The notes under the pieces were generated by a model. The model worked only from the letters and a program-made list of their open reading frames with translations. It searched no databases and was not told where the DNA came from. From the NCBI GenBank assembly GCA_965153455.1, contig OZ234496.1, forward strand, positions 14,314,304 through 14,378,303: a stretch of DNA of 64,000 bases, given 5' to 3'. Positions 29,216-40,769 of this stretch are shown piece by piece; position 1 is the stretch's first letter, and each line of letters opens with the position of its first letter. Made by a program: the position numbers and the translations under genes. The DNA is from Sphagnum compactum. Taxonomy: Eukaryota > Bryophyta > Sphagnopsida > Sphagnales.

Positions 29216-30707
29216 TTAAAAACTTATGCCAGTTTCACATTGTTGAGAAGTGTTTAGCTTAATTATAAGTTCACATATGGAGACTATTGTGGCAATCCCT
29301 TTCTTGAAAAGAACCTTGATAATCTTATTGTCATTGATAGCGATCTTTTGAGCCAACCCTTGCCATGAAAGTTTGTCCTTGCCAACCTCAAGTATGTCAA
29401 CACATACAAGTGTTGTTGCTTTAGCTGCTTTTGCACACATGGTTTTATGACTAACCTTATTCATCTTCTTGCCACCCCTGTGAATTGGTGGTATTATTGG
29501 AATGTCAACGTTCAAATCTGCAAAAACAACATCCAGAGATTTTTTGTTATAGGCAATCACTCTTCTCTTCACACCTTTGAAGGGATTGTTGGCCTTCTTG
29601 CGCTAATTTTCTTTACCCTTTGAAAATAGAAACCAAGGAAAAAGATTTCAAAATCATTACCACAGATAAGAAGAAAATGGGTTTACACTTGTTCAAACCA
29701 ATGATGCAATCCTTGGCCTTGCTCCAACATCTTTCAACACGGGTCCTTGTATTCATTACTTCATTGCCACTTGCAAGTGAAACTTTTGGTCTAATTGTTG
29801 TAATAGCTTCAACACTAAGCGTTCGTGGCTTCAAGATAGGTTTCGCTTGAGTTGTAAAGGAAGGAGGGGGTCGCAAAAGCATAGGTCGGTTGGTAGTAGG
29901 TGCTCCATTAGCACTTGCAAAAAAAGAAAAAATGTTTGTTTCAACTTGACTTTTTCATGAGACATGAAGTTTTTCTTGTCCCAACAATGCTTGTTCTTGT
30001 TCAAGTGTACTTCTTAACTTATCTCTAGTTCTCCATGCACTTGGTGGTGTTGCTTGTGGCCTAGGTCTCTCTGCACCATTCCCCACTTGTTTATTACTAT
30101 GGCTTGTTTCAATTATATTCCATGTTCCAAGCTTCTCAACTTTCTCCAAAGTTTATCCTAATGAGTCTATGGCACCATAATTTGCTACAACAACAACATT
30201 ATTTTTGCCTAGAACAACTTTGGGAGGAGGAGGAGGAATATTATTGTCAAACTTCAGTTTAAAATTGGTTGGAGTTTCGTTGCGTGATCTGTTTGCACTA
30301 CGCATAGTAGCTGCTACTTCATGTTGTTGTTGCATAGAATAAGAAGAAGGAGACTCCTTTAGATGAAGGTTCAAAACAAGTTTAGGAGAAGGTTTCAACA
30401 GGGGAATGTCAATGTCAACATCCTGAGACTTCTTGGGAGGTGGTTGCATTGTGAGAACAAGCTTTGAAGTTAAAGACGATAAAGGACCTCCAGCATCCTC
30501 ACTAGCTCCTCCACCTCCTTCTATTGGTCTTGTAGTAATTGAAGCTTTCATCAAAGCATTGGGAGTGTACGTACACTTGGTAGCATGTTGACATCCTCTG
30601 GACCATTTGAAGGAAAAGGAGGAAAACTTTACCCCTCTCTCAAGTAAGTTGCGTTGAAATAAGACTCTACAAGAAACCCTCAGATTGGAAAGAGAAGTAG
30701 TAAACAA
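29216..30707 (-). pseudogene. Broken 5' part of a chloroplast translation initiation factor IF-2 gene
   Basis: Plastid IF-2 (FUG1 in Arabidopsis) is the GTPase that places initiator tRNA on plastid ribosomes. Here only the part before the GTPase domain is recognisable. An N-terminal segment from 30707 looks like a transit peptide followed by the Ser/Pro-rich linker; AIDSLG and EKVEKLGTW match the family's IESLG..L.KAEKL block, and SAWRTRDKL matches SVWRKGD. Then come LRPPPSFTTQAKP at about 29877 and the IF2_N domain at 29460-29280 (KAAKATTLV..DILEVGKD...LAQKIAIND..IIKVLFKKGIAT). A TAA interrupts the reading frame at about 30153 and frames shift at about 29950 and 29610. No GTP-binding (GHVDHGK) exon is found to the left, so the copy is both truncated and broken. 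Confidence 0.65.
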
Positions 30708-31665
30708 TCAAATAATAGACGAAAATAGAAAACAACAACACTTGTAAACTTTGCAAATAACATTCTTCACACGTCCAATTTCGCGCTCTTGTTTATCATT
30801 ACTGTATCACATCATGCCCTTACCAAATCCTTCCTTCTTTGCAAACATAAGTCTATGCATACATACATTAATCTGGCTTACAGACATCCCTACTACAACA
30901 TACAATGTAGCCATCACCATTTTGCTTTTATTTCTTCACCACCTTACTTCCTCCAAATTTCATCCGCAATATAAATCACAACAAGAATATCTAAGTCAAA
31001 ATCCACCAAAGCTTAAGTCTTTATCTCATCTCCTATTCACCAATGCAAGGAAGATGAAAAGCACAAAGCCCAAATATAGGGAAGACAAAATGCGTAACAA
31101 CTAAAGACATTTTGAGAATAAAAACCAAACAATTTATCTTTTCATACTTAATTGTCAAAGATGTGTCCTTTTGTATCTAGAAAAATTAGGGCACACAAAT
31201 ATACATGGCTTGAAACCATAGACTCTGGATAAATCCAAAGAACACAGTTCCGGTTTGGTTTTTCCTAACCGGGCCTGAACTGGTGGTTCTAACCGGCCAT
31301 ACCGGATAACCGCCAAACGCTAGTTTAGAACATACCCTGATGTGTTGCCGCCCGGTAAAGTAGGGCGGCACCGCTTTGGGCGGTATACAGCCGGCCTTTC
31401 GGTCCTGCCTGCATCGTCTGTGCGCTTCGCTGCTTCTTGTCTCCTTCGGAAATAGTTTTCTAGGGTTTCTTGTTTGCCAAAGACACTCGTTTTCGTTGGT
31501 TACTCGTCCCCTCAAGTGCATCGCATCGGATTGCGCATTTTGCGAGAAATTTTAGGTTTTTTTTTGCGTTTGTGTTTTGAATCTAGATCTTTTTTGCTTT
31601 GTTTCGGTTTTTTTTCCCCCTGCAAATCACTGGAGAGAGAGTGTGTATACGTGTGTTTTGTAGCC
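30708..31665 (+). promoter_or_regulatory. Intergenic and promoter region of the proteasome gene
   Basis: AT-rich at first; from about 31230 it turns GC-rich with repeated CCGG and GGCGG words. A perfect inverted repeat (TGCCGCCC at 31346-31353, GGGCGGCA at 31363-31370, 9-base spacer) is followed by TGGGC at 31377, the core of the proteasome-related cis element recognised by NAC53/NAC78 in Arabidopsis. That core is only five bases, so it is weak evidence. A leader with CTAGGGTTTC lies at about 31460. Confidence 0.45.
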
Positions 31666-32116
31666 ATGTCAATGATGTTTGCTCCACGCTTGACGGAAGC
31701 TGCTGCTCCCACAACGCACGCCGCACCTACCTGGAGTCCATATGACAACAACGGCGGGTATTTCTCTTTTGCCATGTAGTATGTAGACACCGCTTTTGTA
31801 GTTCATGGAAGCTTTTTTTGTGTCTGTGGATTCGCTTGATGGGGCATGCTTCATGTGTTTGCTTCCGGATGTTACTTGATCAACTTCATTGTGGACAAGA
31901 ATATCTCTGTGCTGGAGCTCGTGGACATGAGGTTTTACATGTAGAGAAAGCGGGGGAAGATTTTATCTGGTTTAGGGTTTGATAGCGAGAAGTGCAGCAT
32001 TGCGAGAAATTCTTGTTCCTGGGCTTTCGATCGGTACGGTTTTTTGGGAGCACCCATGTTGCGGGATTCTCAGACAGCCATATTCTGGCAGCTTGCTTAG
32101 CTGACTGATAGGGAAG

Positions 32117-32147
<31 letters not shown>

Positions 32148-34484
32148 TGCTGATGCTTGTTTTGGGTGTGGGGTTCAGGACATGTGTGGCCATAGCTGGA
32201 GAGGACTACTGTGTAATAGCTGCAGATACAAGAATGTCGACAGGATTCAGCATCCTCACCCGCAACCATTCGAAAATTCATCAGATGTAAATTGTTCCTT
32301 GCCCTTTGATTTCTGTGGCACACAATCACAACAGAGATTGTGTTCTCTTGTATGAACTTAGTTGGTGATTTAGGGTTTCACTCAAGGTACTGCAAATGTG
32401 CTTCTTTTCACATCACCAGAGGTCTACAGGCTACAGTTGCCACCTTCCCCCCCTAGAATTTTGAGAACCAGGATTGGAATTCAGAATGAGGCAAGATGGT
32501 GACTGTCTCGATGATTTCAGTGTCCATAAGCTGATGTTTTGGCCGAGCAGTGCTGATGTTTCTTTTCTAGGATTTGGCTATCACTTTCCAGTGATGGGGT
32601 CTAGCAAGGCTGACATGGATGATTTCTGAACTCTGTTGTGCAGAACTGATAAATCTGTCTTGGCTTCATCTGGTTTCCAAGCTGACATTCGAGCTCTTCA
32701 GAAGAATCTGGATGCCCGGCATCAGGTATGCAGATTTCCTGTGAAAATTCACGATTTGGTTGTTTTTTTCATGCTTTTTTACAGGGAAGCAAAACTCACT
32801 CCTCTCAATTTGTTTTGTCTCTTGACTTTTTGCCATGAATATGATGCTTCATGTATCTTTGTTTAGGAGAATGAAGCATAGAGAGTCAGGGACTGACCTG
32901 CTGCTGTTTTGAGATAACACAAGAAAGAGGCTTGGGTGAGGTCAGATTGTTAATTATGCTGTTCTTGCCAAGAGTGCAGATATACCAGCATCAGCATAGC
33001 AAGCAAATGAGCTGCCCAGCAATGGCACAACTTCTTTCGAACACACTATACTACAAGCGGTTTTTTCCATATTATGCCTTCAATGTGCTTGGTGGCTTGG
33101 ACAGTGAAGGTCCAAATGCTCTTCCTCTTTTTTCTATTTCTTCTGATTTCTAACAGTCTATGGCAAGTGCAGCAAAAATGTGTGAAGTGTCTTGTCTTAG
33201 GAGGGTGTTTAGTTTACTATAGAACTTCAGCAGTTTTTAGCTTGTTGCCTGATTCAAATTCCTTTCTAGTCCGGTAATCAGGGAATTTTTGTTTTGAAGA
33301 GCTGAAACCTTAGTAGAGTCCATCCTCAAGGCATTACATGTGCCTGCCTTGTCTTTGGAGAAGAATGAAGTATAGGTCCGACCAAAAGCCTTGACTTGTT
33401 CTATCATCCTTTTCCTGCTCCATACATGAATCAGCCATAATCTGGGGCCAGAATGAACTGATGGGTTAAGTGGGAAAGGGAAATTGAGGGAGCATTTTTC
33501 TACAAACTAATACTCATTATCACAAGCTCTTGGTTTTGAGGAAGGAGTATTCATTATTACTTCTAACGGGAAGTATTGTTTGGGAATGCAGGGAAGGGTT
33601 GTGTGTACACTTATGATGCAGTGGGTTCATATGAGCGATCAGGCTACAGCTCTCAGGGAACAGGGATGCAACTAATTATGCCTGTGCTTGATAATCAGCT
33701 TAAGTCTGCCAGTCCCCTTGTCCTGCCTCTTCGGGTAAGCTGCAGAAATTAGTGCATATTTTGAAGGATCAATAGTCTTTGATGATTAGGTATGTCTCTT
33801 CAGTGCCGGCCAACAGCATGTCTGAGTCTTCCTTTTGCTCCTAGAAAGGGGAGAGAAACTGTGAACATAGATTCTGTATAATGGTTTGCTGGAAAATTTG
33901 GGCGGATGATTATGTACTTATGTAGACCCCCATGATTGAGAGGTGATGAAGTCAGTGGGTAGCCAACCTCATAGATATATTTTTGAGGATCAAGAGTTTT
34001 ATGGCCATAATTCCTTCTTCCAAATTACAACCACTTGGTGATACTTCATTTCACTAATTCTGCGAGTGCTAATTCTACTTTCATCTTATTGCAGCAATCA
34101 ACCACTCCATTGTCAGAGGTGGAAGCAGTGGACCTGGTAAAGGACACGTTTGCCTCAGCAGCAGAGCGCGACATCTACACTGTAACACCTACCCAATTAG
34201 AGGCTCCTGTGAATTTGATGTTTTTGAACAAGTGATTGGCATCTTTTGGCCTTCAGAAACATAAATTTGGTACCTAGCAGTGGTTACCTTGTCTTTCTTG
34301 ATTAGTTTTTTATCAGTTTCTGTAACTTGCTGTTGGTGGCTTGATTGTGGGCTCCTTAATTGGCAAGAACCTACAGACTAAAAAACTGTGGGACATGTGC
34401 AACACGCAGGGTGATGGTGTGGAGATTGTAATTGTTAACCGAGAGGGCATTCGACATGAACTTATGGACCTCAAGCGGGACTAA
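31666..34484 (+). CDS. PBF1: 20S proteasome subunit beta-6 (beta type-1), PBF1 (7 exons)
   Basis: Non-proteolytic beta-6 subunit (PSMB1 in mammals) of the 20S core, which degrades ubiquitinated proteins in cytosol and nucleus. Exons: 31666-31757, 32179-32286, 32644-32725, 32980-33109, 33592-33734, 34095-34181, 34410-34484. Phases fit and give 238 aa, about 15 longer than Arabidopsis because of an Ala/Thr-rich N-terminal extension before WSPYDNNGG. Family blocks in order are TCVAIAGEDYCVIAADTRMS, SGFQADIRALQK, YQHQHSKQMSCPAMAQLLSN, FFPYYAFNVLGGLD, YTYDAVGSYERSG, TPLSEVEAVDLV and ERDIYT, ending HELMDLKRD. A (GAA)n tract lies in intron 1. Two other ATGs follow within four codons; the first is taken. 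No damage is seen. Confidence 0.95.
32113..32149 (+). repeat. (GAA)n microsatellite in intron 1 of PBF1
   Basis: Twelve GAA units about 30 bp before the exon 2 acceptor at 32179. As an intronic purine tract it could act as a splicing enhancer, which is inference only. Confidence 0.85.
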
Positions 34485-35828
34485 ACTGGAAAACACAGTT
34501 GGCTATTTACTTGCCCAAGCTGTTCATGGATGATTGAATGTTCCTTACTTTTGGTTATTGAATGAGCTTTCCTGTGCAGTTCTGGTCTGCATGGGATGCA
34601 TTTTTTCTGAGATACATATTGGGCTCAATGCCCCAAAACTATTGAGTACAGGTGATTTATGAATTTTCCTGCCCTGTCTCTTGTCAGTTTTAAGGCTATT
34701 GTAAATCCTTCTGCTGTCTGAAACCTGATGCCATGGTTCAGGTACGGGTCATCATTGAGTGGAATACTTAATTGTGTACAGCATGAGGAGTTTCTTTGCC
34801 CAGCAGGAGGAGGTTGACAGCAAGAGCTTTTCTTGTTGTAAGTTGTTAGTTTCCCAATGGTGAGATCCAACCTACAGAGAGAACCACCTAATCAAAAATT
34901 TACCATATGCCATAAACTGGCAGTTTCCGAAAACCAGAAACTGAATCCAATGTGGTGATTGCCAAGCAGGTCCTTGCTTGTGCATACTTCATATTCTGAT
35001 GTGAAATCTGCATAACGATTGGCCTTTTGACAGCAGGGAATTCAAGGAATTGAGAGAGTAGAGTATGTCAACTAAATACTTGTGTCAGTGCATGTTAACT
35101 TTTGATTTGCTTGTGAATTTTATATGTACCTTTGTCCTTGTCAAGTATGTCACAACTGATACAAGCTTTTCTGGATTGGGTGCTGCTTAAAGCATATCTA
35201 CCCTCACTCCCTGTTTGGGCCTCAACCAGTGTTTTGCCACATCTAACATAGAAAGTTTATTATTACCCCATCCCAATTACCCACCCATAAACATGAAAAA
35301 TTAGGGAGGAAATTGATACATTGCCATGTCAATTGTGGCATAGGCATGCACAATCTTTGCATCACCAACTACTGCGATCATGTTGCCAACAGCTTGAAAC
35401 AAACACAAAGAGTTGTGTATTGAAATGTCAAGCACAATGAATGAAGTTGTTAAAAATGCACTTGTAAATAGAACTTTGTCTTCCCATCATCTTCATTAAA
35501 GAGAGCTTTGACATTTGACATTGATGTAGACTTGCCATCTCCTCCTCCTACAGCAGCAACTTCCTATTGCAACAACACAATTTTCCAATTCATTCGTTTG
35601 AGGTTCATGCTCAGACCCCAAGAAAACCTCCCAAGTGTAAAGAGAAACAAGGAAATTTTTTAATCGAGATATGCAAATAGAGAGGAAGTGAAATTGTTAC
35701 AAGTGTTAAAGAGGAAGAAGTAGAAGCATGGAAGAGAACACCATTGCCACATTTGTAGGGATGTTTGGTGACAACAATATCTTGCACATTGTTGCCAAGG
35801 TAGGGATTTTAAATGTTAAGGTTGATGT
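34485..35828. other. 3' flank of PBF1 and intergenic DNA
   Basis: Transcribed-looking 3' sequence follows the PBF1 stop; from about 35200 the DNA becomes AT-rich. No further gene is seen before the gag fragment. Confidence 0.4.
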
Positions 35829-36053
35829 TTGCATGGTGATACATGTGTTGCGATGGGGATCTCATTGGTGTCAGCCGCTTTGACGAACATTAGACAAGGT
35901 CCTTTGGAAGACATCACCTCTTATGTGCGGCGATTTAGAGTTGTATGTACTCGATACGTGGGAAACCTATTAAATGATGACACCATTCGTCATTACTTCA
36001 TCCAAGGTTTCAGTATGCCTTCCACCATTCGAAACATCCTAAGTCAAAATTGA
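35829..36053 (+). pseudogene. Retrotransposon gag fragment
   Basis: A 74-codon open segment contains LTNIRQGPLEDITSYVRRF and RYVGNLLNDDTIRHYFIQGF. This resembles the retrotrans_gag region of plant gypsy-type elements, with its KQGPLESVEEYVQRFR and YFVQGL blocks. No matching protease, RT or LTR is recognised nearby. Probably a relic; the Ty3/gypsy assignment is by pattern only. Confidence 0.5.
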
Positions 36054-39000
36054 TGATAATGACCATTGAAAAACTTTAAGGTGAGTGAAATGATGTAGTT
36101 GTCCAACTGTTAATAAGGTGTGAAAATTTAATATGTCATCTTTTTCCCTCTTTGTAATAATAACAATTTAGAATTTAGAGCGCAACCTCCTAAAACAACA
36201 AACACTTCCCAACCATCATGGGGAGTAAAAACATAGACAAGGGGAATAAAATGTGAATGATGTTAGTGTATTAGAAATGTAAACAATTCCTTCATGAACA
36301 TAAAGTCAATTGTGCTACTATGTGCCAAGAGGATAGATGGTTGTTGCAAATTAGTAGTTGCATGTACAATTTTAGAACTTAAGTCTATGTGAGCCTTTGG
36401 GTAGTATTTTTTTAATCAAGTTGTTCTATTACTCTTATCACACACCTATTTCACTTGCACCTAGTCCCTAGGTAGGAAATTAAATATACGTAACAACCCA
36501 AATATAGCCCCCACTAGCTAATTTCTACAACTCCTTGGAGACTTGTACTCAAATGATGGCTACATGCTACTTTTGGGGCTTTTTACTACTAGATGGCTTG
36601 CTACCCTTTTAAAGCCACTTTAATGGCATGTAATTACTCATTGTTACAAAGTGCCAAAATTCGAGGGAACTTGGAATTCTCAAATTTCTCAACCTCTTCT
36701 ACAACAAATTAAATTTTTGCCTCCTTCATTTGAAACCATTGCTTTTGACCACCCACACATTTCCTTGACAATATTTTGAAAGCAATTGAACAAATTTGTC
36801 ATAATTTTAAGCCACACGACCAATCATACTTAGAACTTCGAAATCATGTGCCACTTATATCATCAAAATTTGCACATCATTTATAGGTGCACAATTTTTC
36901 CACCCAACCATGAACATTAGGATTATTAGTTCATCAACATTATTTGGTTTTTTCTTACTTGATGCATATGCTATGTCATTTTTCTTTTCTTTTCAAAATT
37001 ACTCCTTAAAAACATTTTTCTTTTTTAGCATTCTTTTTCTCTTTCTCTTTAGCACTCTCCCCTGTGCAAATATAATATAATATAAATACAATATATATTT
37101 ATATTATATATATCTCTATTTACAACACTCCTAGAAACACCACCTCCAAGCTCATCATGAGCAATGTGTTTGGTTGCACTCCCCAACCACATTCCTTGCA
37201 AGTCATGGAGGAGGATAGTGATAATTCTCCAATCGTTATGTGCAAACAAGTGGTAAAACAAATGGCTCCCTTAATAATCCCTTTAATGGCAAGTTGAAAA
37301 TGGTGTTGCCCAATTTTAGTTTTTGAAAAAACATTTAGTTTTGATTTTTTTTGTTTATTTTGGTTTGATGGAACCTATGATGTGGTTTTGAGAATGGTTT
37401 TTTGAATTTATACAATCTCTAGCTTTTGAAATATTGAAGCTTGGTCAAGTTTAATATTGCATTTGGCTCCATTTGCATTGCATCCTACTAAAAATAATAA
37501 CTTAATTAAATTAATACCCACACTCATAAAGTGGAGTATGGAGTGGGGAGAAAATTAGGGAAGAACATAATTAAAAACAAAAATCTTATGACCAAAAAGA
37601 CAAGGCGATAGGTAGTGAAGAAGCCCAAATGTTTTTCCTAAGGTCAAGGGGTTAGGATTGATATTTTTGCTTTGTTTTTTTTTGGAGAGGGTGAATCAAT
37701 GAATTGGTAATCAGTTCATTAAAGATGGAACTACTCAATCGACAACCACCTAGATATTAGTTCATTCAACTAATGGTAGTTCATTGAGGTATACCTACAA
37801 AATAGGTCCACATCTTTCTTGGGATTAAACCATAAGGTCATGTCATAACCCCTTTCTTTTGTTTGTTTGATGATGTAACATGCACCCAACATCATCACAA
37901 ATCATTATCCCATAATGTTTGTTCAAAGTTGAATTTGTCACAATGTAAAAAACAAGATTTGATTGTTGCACTTTTAATAAACCTTGTACTTACATGACAA
38001 AAGAACTTGGGCATGTTTTAAAAGCAAAATAACATAGTTTAGGTTTGAATTTTAGTTTTGACAATAGACAATTTTATGGTCTAGATCCAAATTAGGTTTC
38101 AACAAAATTTTGAACCTTGGGTACAAATATTTTGAAACTTAACTTAAAATCTCAATTGGAACCTATTCAATAACCTAAACTTGCCAACATTAGTTCAAAT
38201 TAAAAACAGTTAAAATATAAAATGAATAATGAAGTTCTTGAAAAATGAACTCACAACTTGCACCAAGACTTGCATCAAGACTTGTGGAACATTTTTCAAA
38301 ATGTGGGACCAAATGAAAACTAGGTCATTTTTTTAGTCTCTTCCCTAGTCTCTCCTTATAAGCGAATGCATAAAACATGAAGAACTTAGGGTAAATTTTC
38401 TTTCACATGAGAATAAAAATAATTTCAATTTGAAATAAATGTTTATATCTAAACAATTAGAGTTTGAATCAATAGTTTGAAAAATTAATTAAACCTCAAT
38501 ATGAAATGTAGAACAAAGTTTTAAGGTGAAGGCATTCTCAAAATAAGGGGCTTATAAAAAGGTGATAGTTGAGCCCGATGCCATATTTTGAAAATGTCCC
38601 CCAACTAGCAAGCTTTACCCATCATAAAACATGAAGCAAAGGTTATCATGCACTTGAAGATATACATATCACAAGGCCTAAGAAAAAAAAGGTTCTTATG
38701 CCTTGTGGGCTCCTTCAATTAAACATTTAGATTGGAAGGTTTTTTGTTTTCATAGATGCATACAATATTAAGCTACTATTATATGCATATTGTTTATAAT
38801 TTGAACTAGTTTAAGGATTCTTAGAAATCTTATGAAAAATTCAAGACTTTGTCCTATAAAGTGAAAAATGTCCAAGGACTCATTAGGAATTTGTACACAA
38901 ATTATTTTGGCCCAATTTGTTTACCACCAAAACACCTTAGGTGTTAATGTGTATAAAACATTCAAGTGTGACAAGAAACATGTGCGCTATTATAATGTAC

Positions 39001-40732
39001 AAGGTTTCAAAAAATGATATTTTTGAAAATTAGGGACCATTGATAGAACATGGCTCACATTGGTTAAAATTCATTATTCTTACTTTCATAAGTGCAAAGT
39101 ACAAATATTTTAAATGCATGTATTAAATTTGGGAGGGATTAATTTTTTTGACAAAAATTGAAAGAAAAAAAGATGTCTTAAAATTTGTGAAGAAAAAAGT
39201 AAATTTGAGAGTCCTAAGAATTCTTCCTTGGGTTTCAAGTGGGATACCTTAATCATGCTTTGACCATGTGTTTAAAAGGTTCTACGGTGATTCTAGCATG
39301 GTTCTCTCATTAATTGCAAACAATCATACCACATATCCACCCATTTGTTAGAAGCTAAACCTAAACCAAAATATGGTTTGAATCGTTTGTTAAAATTTCA
39401 TCAAGAATTGAACCATCTTTTTTAACCTTTCTTTGAATTGAAACAAGAACTAGCCCATGCAACAAACCTCATATTGGTAACTAGAAATTGAGATATGTTG
39501 TTAATGATTCTTTAAACAAGTTTTTGATTGTGTATGCAAATAATTAGTATTTAAAAAAAGAAAGTAACAAGGATTTTTGAGTCATGTGGCCAGTTTTAAT
39601 TGGTTATACAACATTAACTTACATAATTTTCGATCTTGGGTTGTGCACTTTAAGAGCAATTCCCACCCAAACCTTGTACTTGGGCCTTTGACAAAATTTG
39701 TCACATTCAACATGGTATATAATTGTTCCTCAATCCCCTTAGCGCCCCCACCCACCCCAATAAACATTAAAAATGAAACAATATAAAGGTATTGAAAGAC
39801 TATTTAAATTCAATCACCTAGCCATTAATTTTTAATAGTCATTTCTAAATTAGAGGTATTAAAAAAAAAGAAGAGGACTTAAATTCAAGAATATTAGTTT
39901 TCTTGAGCTTAAATGAGATTAACACTTGACAACAAAATTAAATAAATATTGGTAATAAATAGGGCTTGAAACATGGTGGTAACATGAGTTTTAACTTGAA
40001 TTTTGATTTTTCGTTTGTTTTTTGTTGTCATTGCTAGGAATGTTGTGCAATGAATGCCCATTGAAGAAAAAAAAATGTTGCTCTTCACCTTCCTTTTATG
40101 AGAAAATTGCTCCTCTTTGCCTTGGGTTCACTTTTTTTGTGTGCAAATAATTAATGTTTAAAGGTGATTTTAAAAAAAAAAAGTGAATGAAGGGCCTTTG
40201 ATAAGGTTATTTAAGGAGAACTTTATTGTGTAATTTTTTTTACAAGATTAAATCAAATTTATTGGCCCAAATGGCATTTATTAACTTAAAATGACATATA
40301 AATGTTGTATTTCATTCAAAATATATTGTGCATGGCCCTATGGAGATAATTCTAAACTCAAACTTGACTCCACTTAGATTTTTTTGAATAACATGGAAAT
40401 TGATGGTTGAAAAAATGAAGAATCTCGCTTATAATTGCACTAAAAATTGGATAAATTTAAAATGCTCGATTTTTAAAAAATAATCATCGGTTCTGGGTAT
40501 TTGGAAAATTCAAAAAAAGAAAAGCCTCTGGTTCGAGGTATTTGAAAAATCAGAATTAAAAAAAAGTACATTTGAGAACATTGAATATATACCAGAATTG
40601 GGTATTTGATTTATCATAATTATATATTAAAATCAGATATTTGATTTTTGAGAACCGCCTTGATACCCATCCCTGTGTGTGTGTGTTTAAAGCCTAATAT
40701 TACTACCCTAAAACAGTTTAGGGACAAGAATC
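36054..40732. other. AT-rich intergenic DNA
   Basis: No gene recognised. Mostly AT-rich with short homopolymers, a TATA-rich palindromic patch at about 37070-37115 and no long ORF. It is probably further decayed LTR-element DNA around the gag fragment, but I could not find ends. Confidence 0.4.
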
Positions 40733-40769
40733 TTTTAGGGTTTCATCTCGTCAGCGCCAAACCCTAAAA
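40733..40769. promoter_or_regulatory. Inverted pair of telo-boxes
   Basis: TTTTAGGGTTT at 40733-40743 and its exact reverse complement AAACCCTAAAA at 40759-40769 are separated by 15 bases. Telo-boxes (AAACCCTA) are enriched near start sites of plant housekeeping genes. The pair marks the left edge of a GC-richer island with no assigned gene. Confidence 0.5.
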
